Of a stretch of 61,149 nucleotides of DNA, positions 45,156 through 55,500 are shown piece after piece. The stretch comes from Bacteroidales bacterium UBA3297. GTDB taxonomy: Bacteria; Bacteroidota; Bacteroidia; Bacteroidales; Paludibacteraceae. The DNA lies in NCBI GenBank assembly GCA_002362105.1, contig DETD01000012.1, positions 1 to 61,149 of the forward strand, in the 5' to 3' direction. Made by a program: the position numbers and the translations under genes. Each line of letters begins with the position of its first letter. The stretch's first letter is position 1. The notes beneath the pieces were generated by a model that saw only the letters and a list, made by a program, of their open reading frames with translations, made no database searches and was not told the origin of the DNA.

Positions 45156-47117
45156 TTATTTTCTTGAAAACCTGTAGATTGCGAATGTTTTTGCAGGAAT
45201 GGTAATGTTATTGTCAACTTGTTTTGTTGTCTGTGGAATAATCTGTTGTGGAGATTCAAGCGTGTTTTCCGCATCCATATTGTCGGCATGGAAGGTGGTA
45301 AGGCTGCCCGAAATCGAACTTTTCTCCCAGCCTTTCAGTTTAAGGCTGACGGTTTGTGTTTGCTCTCCCGTATTGACGATTTTTACGATAACCGAGTGGT
45401 CGTTTTTGTCGAGCACAGCCGATGCGAACAAGCCGTCTTGGTCGGCATTGCCTGCTACGGGTTTTCCCTTCATAGTCAGCGGCAGCACGTGTGTACCCTT
45501 GTTAGTGGCATACAGTTGCTGCACGTAGTAAGAGCAGGTGTTGAATTTGCTGGTATTGTTGAACCAAATGGCATCGGGGCGCCATTGCCATCCCTCAACA
45601 TGGGCAAAGAGTGGGGCATAGGTGGCCATGCGGACAACGTCGGCATTACGTTCCAGGTTGGTCATAAAGGCGGCTTCGAGCAGAGCGGCGTAGAAGTGGT
45701 TCCATTTTTTCCCGGTTTCGTGGCAGGCATATTCGCCAGCAAACACTTTCGGACCTTTACGGCTGTAGTTGTCGTAGCGGTTGCCCGCTTTCAAAAACCA
45801 GTTTTCGTCGCGGTAGAAGTGTTCGTCAACAAGGTCTACTTTCAGTTTGCGCATTTCTGGCCAGAGGTAGTCATATTTGTCGCCTTCAGAGTCAGGACCC
45901 GAAGAACCGATGATCTGAATGTCAGGATATTTGGCTCTAATCTGTTCAACAAAAGGTTTCAACCGTTCAGGGTATTCCTTGCCCCACTGTTCGTTTCCTA
46001 CGGCAATATATTTCAGGTTGAACGGAGCCGGATGTCCCATTTCGGCCCTTATTTTCGCCCATTTGTTTGTTGCGGGGTCGCCGTTGGCGAAAGCAATAAG
46101 GTCGATAGCGTCGTCGATGTAGGGTTGCAGCTGGTCGAGGGGTTGGTGGCGGTTACTTTGATACTGGCAGGCAAGACCTACGCTGACTACGGGAACAGGT
46201 TCGGCACCAATTTCTTCCGCCAAACGGAAATACTCGTAGAATCCCAGTCCATACGATTGGAAATAATCGGGGAAAAGGCGGTTGTCGAAACTATGAAGCC
46301 AGCGGTTCTCGTTAAGCGGTCTGTTCTCAACGGGTCCTACCGAGTTTTTCCACTGGTAACGGCTTTCTAGTTCGGCACCTTCCACTATGCATCCGCCCGG
46401 AAAGCGGAACACCCCGGGGTGCAGTTGCTCAAGAGCCTCGGCAAGGTCTTTCCGCAAGCCGTTCTCATCGCCTTTATAGGTGTCTTTTGGGAATAGGGAG
46501 ACGTGTTCCAGGTCTAAAGTCGAACTGCTGTGGTCTAACAGTAGGCGGAAGGAACCTTTTTCCACGTGGTCGGCGCATTTTATGTAACCCTCGTATTTTT
46601 TCCAGTCCTTTGAATCGACAGTAATAGAGGTCTCACCCAGATACTGTTGGCGTTCGCCCATTGTTTTGGGGTCAACAAGTTGGGCGCTAATTTTAGCAAC
46701 ACCTCCGTTTGGCACACGTGCCCATACCGTAAAGCGGTAGACAGCGTTTTTTTGGTAGCCGATACCGAAATACCCCTCGTTTTGCAGCCCGGTCCACTTG
46801 CTGGGCTCTTTGCAGACAGCTAGGCGCACATAGTGGGGACAGCGTGGAAAAGGCCCGTCGTCTTTTAACGATACGTCGCCAAAACTCATCCAGCCCATCA
46901 GGTTTTGCGGAAACTCAAAAGAACGGTTCTTTATAAGTTCACCATACAGGCCTCCGTCGGCACCGTAATTAATGTCTTCAAAAAAGATGCCGTACATAGT
47001 AGAAGGGATCTCTGCACCGGGTTTGTTGGTGTTGATGTCGAAAACGTGCTCCTTAGCCTTAGCGAGAGAAGTAACGGCCGATAGTGCAGATATAACGATA
47101 AAGGCGAAAAGTTTCAT
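45156..47117 (-). CDS. Alpha-L-arabinofuranosidase, GH51
   Basis: 653 residues. A signal peptide (LFAFIVISALSAVTSLAKA) is followed by the TMYGIFFEDINYGADGGLYGE opening typical of GH51. A carbohydrate-binding-like insert follows (about 80-190). The catalytic barrel contains FRFPGGCIVEG and YIAVGNEQWG, whose Glu near residue 374 is the acid/base; a second Glu (FAGEYACH) is the likely nucleophile. The C-terminal beta domain ends VDNNITIPAKTFAIYRFSRK. It removes arabinofuranose from arabinan or arabinoxylan in the periplasm. It stands alone, not in a visible susCD locus. Confidence 0.95.
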   Translation of the reverse strand: MKLFAFIVISALSAVTSLAKAKEHVFDINTNKPGAEIPSTMYGIFFEDINYGADGGLYGELIKNRSFEFPQNLMGWMSFGDVSLKDDGPFPRCPHYVRLAVCKEPSKWTGLQNEGYFGIGYQKNAVYRFTVWARVPNGGVAKISAQLVDPKTMGERQQYLGETSITVDSKDWKKYEGYIKCADHVEKGSFRLLLDHSSSTLDLEHVSLFPKDTYKGDENGLRKDLAEALEQLHPGVFRFPGGCIVEGAELESRYQWKNSVGPVENRPLNENRWLHSFDNRLFPDYFQSYGLGFYEYFRLAEEIGAEPVPVVSVGLACQYQSNRHQPLDQLQPYIDDAIDLIAFANGDPATNKWAKIRAEMGHPAPFNLKYIAVGNEQWGKEYPERLKPFVEQIRAKYPDIQIIGSSGPDSEGDKYDYLWPEMRKLKVDLVDEHFYRDENWFLKAGNRYDNYSRKGPKVFAGEYACHETGKKWNHFYAALLEAAFMTNLERNADVVRMATYAPLFAHVEGWQWRPDAIWFNNTSKFNTCSYYVQQLYATNKGTHVLPLTMKGKPVAGNADQDGLFASAVLDKNDHSVIVKIVNTGEQTQTVSLKLKGWEKSSISGSLTTFHADNMDAENTLESPQQIIPQTTKQVDNNITIPAKTFAIYRFSRK

Positions 47118-47301
47118 ATATTTATTTTAAAACCATATAAAGTTAGGTATAAAGGAACAAAATTTCAAGAATGAAAGCCTCTTTGTACACACAAAGTCCG
47201 CAAGAGTTTCACCATTTACCCTAACGTAAAATATAAAATCGTAATAAAAAAGGGTTACTATATACAACTTGGCACTTCGTTTTAGAAAAAATTAAATAAT
47301 G

Positions 47302-47332
47302 TTTGAAAATATATTGTGAATCGGTATATTTG
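47302..47332 (+). promoter_or_regulatory. Consensus promoter of the 47514 gene
   Basis: TTTG (47302-47305), 19 nt, TATATTTG (47325-47332): a perfect Bacteroidetes promoter. It predicts a leader of about 175 nt. Confidence 0.75.
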
Positions 47333-47442
47333 TTGAAACGAACTCAAAACAATTTCGGAAATACCCGATAAAATGTTAGCAAGCAAGTATATTCTAGAAA
47401 TCAAACAATAACAACAACTGAAAGCAGTTGTAGATTCGATAT

Positions 47443-47480
47443 GCCCGTGTTGGGACCGCAAGGACTCAACAGGCCTTTTT
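47443..47480 (+). promoter_or_regulatory. Leader hairpin with T tract before 47514
   Basis: GCC...GTTG...CC pairs with GG...CAAC...GGC and is followed by TTTTT, inside the predicted 5' leader. It looks like an attenuator or RNA-protecting stem; no known riboswitch was recognised. Confidence 0.4.
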
Positions 47481-47513
47481 GTATGAACTTAAAAAAGAAT
47501 TAAAATCATTATT

Positions 47514-47975
47514 ATGAAAAAAAGACTATTAACAACCGCCCTGCTGTTAGGCTCGCTGTGTGCGAGTGCCGCCGTGCAGTACATGACAGTGGAGCAGAAG
47601 AGCGGGGCGAAGTACAGCTTCCTGTTGAAGGACAACCCCGTTGTCACCTACCAGGGTGGCGAGTTGGTGGTGAACGGGAGTGCCAGCACCAGTTACGCGT
47701 TAGACGGCGTGAAGAACTACCACTTCACGGAGACCGACCAGACGGGTGTGGAGACCTCTGGTGCTGACATGCTGCGCATAACCACCGAAGAGAACACGGT
47801 GCATGTGGAGAATGCCCCAGCAGGAGCAAAAGTGGCGATTGTGAACGCTGGCGGAGCAACCGTTGCTGTCGCAACATCAGACCAAAACGGCACAGCCACC
47901 ATCAGTTTGCCATCTGCCAAGGGCGTTTATGTGCTTATGGTGGGCAAGCAGTCGTTCAAACTAATCAGAAAGTAA
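47514..47975 (+). CDS. Small exported protein with T9SS-like tail
   Basis: 153 residues. The signal peptide (MKKRLLTTALLLGSLCASAA) is followed by YMTVEQKSGAKYSFLLKD and a DGVKNYHF turn, then a C-terminal part ending ATISLPSAKGVYVLMVGKQS and FKLIRK. The tail is similar to the ends of the FISUMP protein at 25053 and the small protein at 31688. Function unknown. It is followed 30 bp later by a FISUMP gene whose N-terminus (YMCVEQSDGTIVCYDVDKV) starts in a related way. Confidence 0.75.
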   Translation: MKKRLLTTALLLGSLCASAAVQYMTVEQKSGAKYSFLLKDNPVVTYQGGELVVNGSASTSYALDGVKNYHFTETDQTGVETSGADMLRITTEENTVHVENAPAGAKVAIVNAGGATVAVATSDQNGTATISLPSAKGVYVLMVGKQSFKLIRK

Positions 47976-48005
47976 ACCATTCAACAAGTAAAAAACAGAT
48001 ACAAT

Positions 48006-48779
48006 ATGAAGAAACTGATACTATCTTCATTAGCAATGGCATCGCTAGCATTTGCAGCGAATGCGGTGACCTACATGTGTGTTGAACAATCCGACGGCAC
48101 TATTGTCTGCTACGATGTTGATAAAGTGAAGCAAGTTTACTACGAGTCAACCACCGACCAGGGTGTTACGGTGAGCGGCAAGGAGGGCATCTACACCTAT
48201 GTAGACCTTGGCCTGGAGAGCGGAACCAAGTGGGCGACCTGCAACGTGGGTGCCACCAAACCTACTGAATACGGCGACTACTTCGCCTGGGGCGAGACCA
48301 AGCCGAAGGAGGACTGCAGTTGGAGCACCTACAAGTGGTGCAAGGGCAGTTCTAGCAGCATGACCAAATACTGCACCAACAGCGACTTTGGCACCGTTGA
48401 CAACAAGAAGGTGCTGGATGCGGAGGACGACGCAGCCACCGCGAACTGGGGAAGTGCGTGGAGGATGCCGACAAGGGATGAAATCAAAGAGTTGCTTGAC
48501 GGTTGCTCTTGGAAGTGGGTTAACGACTTCAACGGCAGTGGCGTGAGGGGCCGCTTGGGCACCTCTAAGAAGAATGGTGCCACTATATTCCTGCCCGCCG
48601 CCGGCGACTGTGACAATACGGGCCTCGGCAGCGTCGGCTACAACGGCTGCTACTGGTCGTCTTCGCTCGACGAGTACTTCCCGTACGGCGCGTGCTACCT
48701 CTACTTCGACGATGGCGACATCGACAAGTACAACGGCAGCCGCGACTTCGCACGGAGCGTCCGTGCGGTTTTGAGATAA
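48006..48779 (+). CDS. Exported FISUMP (Fib_succ_major) protein
   Basis: 257 residues. The signal peptide ends at AANA. A short linker with YMCVEQ is followed by the FISUMP domain: YTYVDLGLESGTKWATCNVG, YGDYFAWGE, WRMPTRDEIKELLDG, RGRLGTSKKNGATIFLPAAG, CYWSSS, and the end FARSVRAVLR. There is no separate sorting tail. In the last 150 nt nearly every codon ends in C and GC is high, unlike the other FISUMP gene. Confidence 0.85.
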   Translation: MKKLILSSLAMASLAFAANAVTYMCVEQSDGTIVCYDVDKVKQVYYESTTDQGVTVSGKEGIYTYVDLGLESGTKWATCNVGATKPTEYGDYFAWGETKPKEDCSWSTYKWCKGSSSSMTKYCTNSDFGTVDNKKVLDAEDDAATANWGSAWRMPTRDEIKELLDGCSWKWVNDFNGSGVRGRLGTSKKNGATIFLPAAGDCDNTGLGSVGYNGCYWSSSLDEYFPYGACYLYFDDGDIDKYNGSRDFARSVRAVLR

Positions 48780-49140
48780 TCCATTTTCCCTCACAGCCAG
48801 GCGGCCCCAGCCGCCGACCGCAAAGAATCACTCGGGTGGCTCCCCCAGCCACCCGTAGCGCAGGGAGAACAGATGAATCGAACAAAGGAATAAATAATGG
48901 CTGCAGCACATCTTCTTCCCCGTACTGAAGGTGCAGCACCGTGTGCTGGCCGGCTGTGCGGAGCCGGTGGCGTACATCGGCTGCCCCGACCGCAGCATGG
49001 GGCATTTCTGCCCCGAAGGCTCCGAGGTGGTGGCGAACCATTGCCCACCGACAACAAATGAGGAAACATATTTTATTCATGCCAAGGTGGCACTGCACAG
49101 CAGCGGTGCCGCCTTTTTTGGCGTGTACACCTGTCAATGA
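48780..49140. repeat. GC-rich palindrome-rich intergenic stretch
   Basis: Stems include GGCGGC-CCCA-GCCGCC (48800-48815), GGGTGGCT-CCCCC-AGCCACCC (48834-48854) and GGGGCA-TTTC-TGCCCC (about 48999-49014). GC content is far above the neighbours. Short open frames in both directions have no starts or motifs of a gene. The rest of the 730-bp gap (49141-49510) is AT-rich and carries the promoter of the next gene. Confidence 0.5.
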
Positions 49141-49398
49141 GAATGCTGCGCGTTTTTTCAAGTGCCAACTTGTATATAGTTCCCTAAAAAAGTGTACTAT
49201 AAGGAGTTATTCGATTATATAAATCTGTATAAAAATACAAAATTAAAAACAATTGGTTCAATCTTTAATAAGTATGTTATTTATTACAGTATACTGATGT
49301 TGAAACAATTATAACAACAATTCGTTAGTTGCTTTCATTTGGTTAAAATAGTTTAAAGGAAAAACTGCATATTTAGTTATTAATGTTTACTTTTTTTC

Positions 49399-49406
49399 TA
49401 ATTTTG
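49399..49406 (+). promoter_or_regulatory. -7 box TAATTTTG upstream of the giant gene
   Basis: TAATTTTG fits TAnnTTTG; the -33 region (TTTAG near 49372) is weak. It predicts a leader of about 100 nt. Confidence 0.4.
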
Positions 49407-49510
49407 CTCTTGAAAAGAACTGAACTCAAAAAGAACTAAAGAACAAATTGTGCTTGAAGTGAGTTACCTATAATTGTTATGCCAATTAACATTTACATTT
49501 ATATTATTTT

Positions 49511-52500
49511 ATGATTAAAAAATTATTCATAACCGGGAAACATCGACCCTTATGGGTGTTTCTTTTGTTTGTGCTATGTCTCTTCAATACGAATGTGGGC
49601 ATGGCGTATGACAGTTGGAGTAGTAATTGGAACTCTATTACATTTAATAGGAGAACCGGTTGCTTGCATTATCATGTGAGATATTTTCAAACTTGGGGTG
49701 GTAGTTTGAATGGTCATTGCGGTTTTGCAGATGACGGAAAGGTAACTATAACTCAAAAGTCTAGTAAGCCACATACCATATACATTAAAGGAAATCAAGG
49801 ACAATCTTTAAAGAGTTTTGATGTTACGGGGAATGATTATTATAATAGAAGTATAACTAAAACATCAGGTGGTGAATACGAATGTTATGTAGATTTTGAT
49901 ATTCCCCTTTCTCAAGCAGATTTGGCCGCTTCAGAGATAGAGGTTGTCTTTAACGGTACATGGTGGAGAAGGGGTACTGCTACTGATCAGGGGGTTAATC
50001 ATACCTACAAAGTAGATATTAAAAGAAAACCTGCTGAATATGGTGCGGTATCTATTTATTATGACCAAAGACTGACTACTTCCGATAAGTATCTTTATCC
50101 TATAATAAAAATCAATTGGAATCGGCAAGTGGCTGATAGGGATATTGCTACTTATGGAAATATCTTCTTGTGTGAAGAAGGTAAAGACGTAAAAACCGAA
50201 CTTTCAGGTAGCACTTATCAGAGTGAGAATACGAGTACAACGGGCTTTTTCTATCTTGATGTTATTGGTGATAAATGTATGAATATTGACCAATCGAAAA
50301 AGTTCAAGATTAGGCAAGAATATCATACTTCTATTGCCAATATTACGTATGTTACTGAAACACCTCTTTTTTTAGTCAATGCTTATCCGCAAATTCCGGA
50401 AAAGGGATTTCAGGCTGTTTTTAATCCAGACAATCTTTGTATTGACTTGACTTGGGAACTTAATAACGCGCCAAGTAACGATTTTGACAATAGTCCGTTC
50501 TTGTTGACGACTTACAAGGACGACGTTTTCCAGAGAACAGACACTGTTGCGTATGTTGGTGGAAAATCAGCTTATAATTTATCTTACCCTTTGTCGCAAA
50601 ATGACGAGTCTACTTATACTTTTGTGGTAAAGAGAAAGGCAACTCACCTTCTTGCCGGATGGGATGAATTTGAAAGAACTCAGTCTATTGAGGTTAAAAC
50701 AGGGCACTGCTATCCTGTGAAACCTTCTGCAAAGCTCTCTGCCGATAATGAGTCTGTTGACCTAAAGTGGACGGTTTCTGGTAATGTGTGGACCGATGGC
50801 ACGAAATTCAGCATCATCCGCACGAACTTGACGACCTCTACTACGTATGAGTATATTTTGGACAAGGACGAGTTCAGAAAAGGTGCTATGAAGGACAATC
50901 TGGTCCAGTTGTGTAACAAATACAGCTACGATTTCAAACTGGTTCCAGGTAGTAACAAATACGATACGAAGAACCTTCATGTTAACAAAACTTTCACACC
51001 AACACAGATTGGTAATGTGGAAGATTTTGAGGCTTCGAAGGGCTACTATTCCGACAAGGTGACTTTGTCGTGGAAGACCACTTCGGCTTTCGACGAGATT
51101 GCTGTTGAATGTCGTGAGTACAACAACCCGAAGTCATCGTTCAAGAAGATTCAGACAGTTGCAGCCTTGTCTAGTTCCGATTATGTGATTGAAGACAAGT
51201 CTTGCCGTCCGGGCATTATGTTCGAATACCGTGTTTATGGTGTGCTGAACTGCGGCGGTGAACTTAAAACTTCTAAAGATACGCTTACAGCGATTGGTTT
51301 CAGAACCCCTACGGGCGATTTCTACGGTCGTGTTACTTTCGAAGACGGTCAGGCGGTCGACTCGGTTGAGGTTCGTTTGGAATCGGAAGACAACATCAAG
51401 TCTACTGGCTTGTCGTTTGCAAAAGACGGTCTGGCGGTAGTACCAGGTGCTAATGTGTTGTCGGGCAATTCTTCTGTAACAATGCAGGCTTGGATTAAGC
51501 CAGACGCAACAACGACCGATTCCATGGTGCTGGTTAGAAAGTCTGATGTGTATGAGTTGGGCTTGCTTAACGGCAAGGTTTACTTTAAGGCTGGCAATGT
51601 TTCTTTGTTGTCGAAATCGAAAGTAACCAAAGGTAAGTATACCCATGTTACTGCGGTTTACAACAAGGCTGAGAAAAAGATTTACCTCTACCTCAATGCG
51701 AAGTTGAACAACAGCAAGGCGTTCTCTTCAGTGAAAGTCAATCCAAATACGGGTGACGTCTTCTTTGGCGAGAAGTATGACGGTGAGATTGATGAGGTAA
51801 GATTGTGGAGCCGTGCGCTTGAAGCAGATGAAATTTCAAAAGACTATACCCGCTATCTGGTGGGTAACGAGAATCTGCTCGATGCCTATTATACGTTTGA
51901 CTTCTTGTCAGATAGCGAGTTCTTCGACCGCTCGTATGTAGGTACCGAATATAACGGTAACAATGGTAAGATGCAGAAGGTGACTGCTGTGCAGTCGACT
52001 CTGACGGCCAGCCAGCTTTCTTACAAGGGTGTGACCAATACCGATGGTTCGTACAGCATCCGTGCGGTGCCTTACTACGGTAACGGTACAGCCTATAGTC
52101 TGACTCCAAGCAAGGGAACCCACCAGTTCTCGCCTGTGCAGGAGGTTCGCTTTATCAACGCCGAGGCGCAGAGCCACACGGTGAACTTTACTGACAACAG
52201 TTCGTTCGACGTTAGTGGTACTGTGGTCTACAGTGGCGGAACCTATCCGGTCGAGGGGGCTATGTTCACCATCGACGGCAGCCCTGTTATGAAGAACAAC
52301 GAGATGGTGATGACCAATGCCGATGGCGAATTCTCGTTCTCGGTGCCTGTGGGCAAACACGAGGTGAAAGTCGTAAAGGCAGGACATAACTTCGAGTTCG
52401 ATGGTCGCATCTGTAACAGCGACGGTTCTGACCGTAATTACCAAGATATGGTGTCGGGCTTGTTGCTGAAAGACGAGACCAAGGTGAAGTATATCGGCCG

Positions 52501-55500
52501 TGTTGCCGGTGGTACTGTTCAGGAGGCTTATCCGGTAGGTCACTCGTTGTCGAAGAACAACTTGGCGAACAACATCACCGTCAAACTGACCCATACCCGT
52601 CCGAACTACAAGATGCAGGACAGCCTGACAGTTACCGAGAAACATTTTGTGCCTAAGCACGCTCTGTCGAAAAAGGCAACTGTCCGCAGCAACAAGGTCG
52701 ACTATGTGGCCGACGGTGTTGTTATCCATGTAAATAATGCTACAGGTGAATTCGTGGCCTATGTGGTGCCAGAAACCTATAAGGTGGAGGTAACCGCCAA
52801 AGGTTATAGCGATATAAACGGTTCCGGAGCTCTGGTAGACTTCTCTTCTGTTGCGGCGAGAGACTCGTCTGTCTCTGAATATACCTACCAGGATTCCATC
52901 AAAGGTGTATTGATGACTTTCCACGATACGGTAAAGTACAACAAGATGCAGCAGTTTATCAAGCGCAACAAACCAACCCTGCAAATTTCGCAGTGCAAAG
53001 GCAACGGTACCGCTATGGACTACTTTGGCGTGGATTCTCTGACTTCTTCCGATATTTTGGGTAACACCATTAAGGTAGGCACCTATAATAAGGAAGACAA
53101 ATCATACTACTTTGGTATGCCTGTTTACGCTCAGGGACAGCACTATTATTTGCGCGCCGACGTTTACGAGGCATACAAGCATAGCAATACAGGTGTAAAG
53201 GATGTTGTGCCTGTACGCGATGCCGAGGTTGAGTTTACAGTTAAATTCGCTGAAGGTGAGAAGAGCTATGTGGTTGAGGCCGACACCAACGGTTATGCCT
53301 TTATGGGCTTCCAGGCTGGTGAGCCTGAACTGACCACCGCAACTTCTACGCTTTCCGCAAAGGTGAAGTGTGGCGACAGCGAGAAACCTACCACCATTAC
53401 GTGGAAGAGTCCGTTTGCCAACACTGTTTATGTAACGGGTGGCCACATCCGTGGTACCAACTTTGTGACAGCGGGTCCTGACCGTTTGCTGACCGTTCTG
53501 CGCGACCCACCGGGCAGTAACTCTTACTCGTTCTTAGAGAAGGGCGTTTCGTTTACAGAAACTTCTACCTACACGGGTTCCATCCAGGAAGAGGGTGAGG
53601 TTGGCGCCAACATTGCTACCGGTGCTGTTGTTAGACTTATGACTGGTGCAGTGGCTCCAGGTACTGCAACTTTAACATCAACTGCACAAATCTTCACACA
53701 GACTAACAAGGTAACGTGTGCACACGATGCAGCTTACGAGGGCTCTAACACGAAGACCAACACCACAACGCTGACAACCCGTTACGAAACCAGTGACGAT
53801 CCGCTGTACGTGGGTGCCGACGGTGACGTGTATATCGGTTACTCGACCAACCTCTTCTTTGGCGAGAGCGATTTGGTTGCCCTTGTTTCGAAGGAACAGT
53901 ACCACAAGAATCCGAAGCAGTTCGACGTGATTTACACCGACACGACCAACAACGATTATATGTTGGCCAAGTCTGTCTCGGTAAATATGGGCCAGAGTTT
54001 CGGTACACTGTTCGCTTATCCGCAAGTCTACATCGAGCAGACTCTGCTTCCTAATATGGAAGGTTTGCGAAACTCGCTTTTGTTGCCTAAGGGCACTGAT
54101 GTTGAGAAGATAAAGAAGCAAGCGGAAGAGACTGGCGAGACTTACTATATCTCATATCTTTCGGAAGATGACCCTGACTATGGTAAGAGTAATTCCGACA
54201 CCACCATTGCCAATAAGTCGTTTGGTGATCCTAAGGATGTCCTTAACGGCCCAAGTTACAGAGTCATTAAGAAAGCGAGTGCGTTGAAGAAGGATTCGGC
54301 TGAAAAGGATCCGTATATAGTATCTATGTCCGACACCATCAGCATCCTTAACCAGTGGATTGACGGTTGGGTCGACAAACTGAAGGCGAACGAAGAGGCT
54401 AAGGCTTATTTCTCCGACAAGGTATCTGCCGATGAAAAGGTAGGCAACTACTCGTTCCATGCAGGTTCTCCAGTAGAGTATTCAGAAGAGTACAGCACAG
54501 GCCGGTCGCACAGCAGTTCGTTCCATGTAACTGTCGGTCTCTCAACTTCAGAAGAGACAGACGTGGAAACTGAAAACTTCGCATACACTGCTACAACATT
54601 AACGTTTGAAGAAACTGTGACCACCACCCAGGGCGGTACGTTCGAGAGTGAGGTAGAGCGCAGTCATTCGAAAGGCTTTGTCTTGAAAGAAGAAGGCGAC
54701 GACGACTACATCTCGGTTGACGTCTTCCATGAAAAAGGTTGGAAATCAAGCAGTGAAGAGTACGACAATCCTGTAAGTGGTGGTATGGTCGACACAACTA
54801 ATATTGCCGATAAGGATGAATATTCTTCATTCATCTTCATCACCCGTGGCGGTGCTACCTCTTGCCCTTACGAAAAAGGTTTGGTAACCAAGTACTACAA
54901 ACCTAACACCATTATCGGTGCGGCTACCTTGCAGCTAGAGGTACCAAGCATTGCCGTTGAGAACGACTTTGTAGAGAACGTTCCTTCTGGCGAGGATGCG
55001 TACCTCACCGTCTATATGCGCAACAACTCGGAAACCAGCGAAGACCAGTGGTTCGATCTGCGTCTGGTTGACGCCTCTAACCCTGATGGTGCTATCGTCT
55101 CCATAGACGGTAACTCGATGTCTGGTTTCGCGCTCGACTACCTGGTACCAGCCGGAGAGACTTTGGTAAAGACCATTGCCGTAACCAAGGGCCGTGCCCT
55201 CAACTACGACAACCTGCAGTTGGTGTTGGCCTCTAAGTGCCAGGCCGACCCAACCTCGTTCCTCGACATTATTGCCGACACCGTATCGTTCTCGGTTCAC
55301 TTCATACCTTCGTGCAGCGATGTGGAGATTGTGAAACCAAGCGACAACTGGACCTATAACACCAAGTGCGACACGCAGAAGGTAGACGGTGTTGTAAAGC
55401 ACTATATGCCGATCGAAATTTCTGGTTTCGACGTGAACTACACCGACTTCGAGCACATCGAGTTGCAATACAAGTCGGCTGCCGCTTCCGACAAGGAGTG

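Noticed and set aside
48006..48779. Complete diversity-generating retroelement
   Set aside because: No reverse transcriptase and no template repeat were found in the window.
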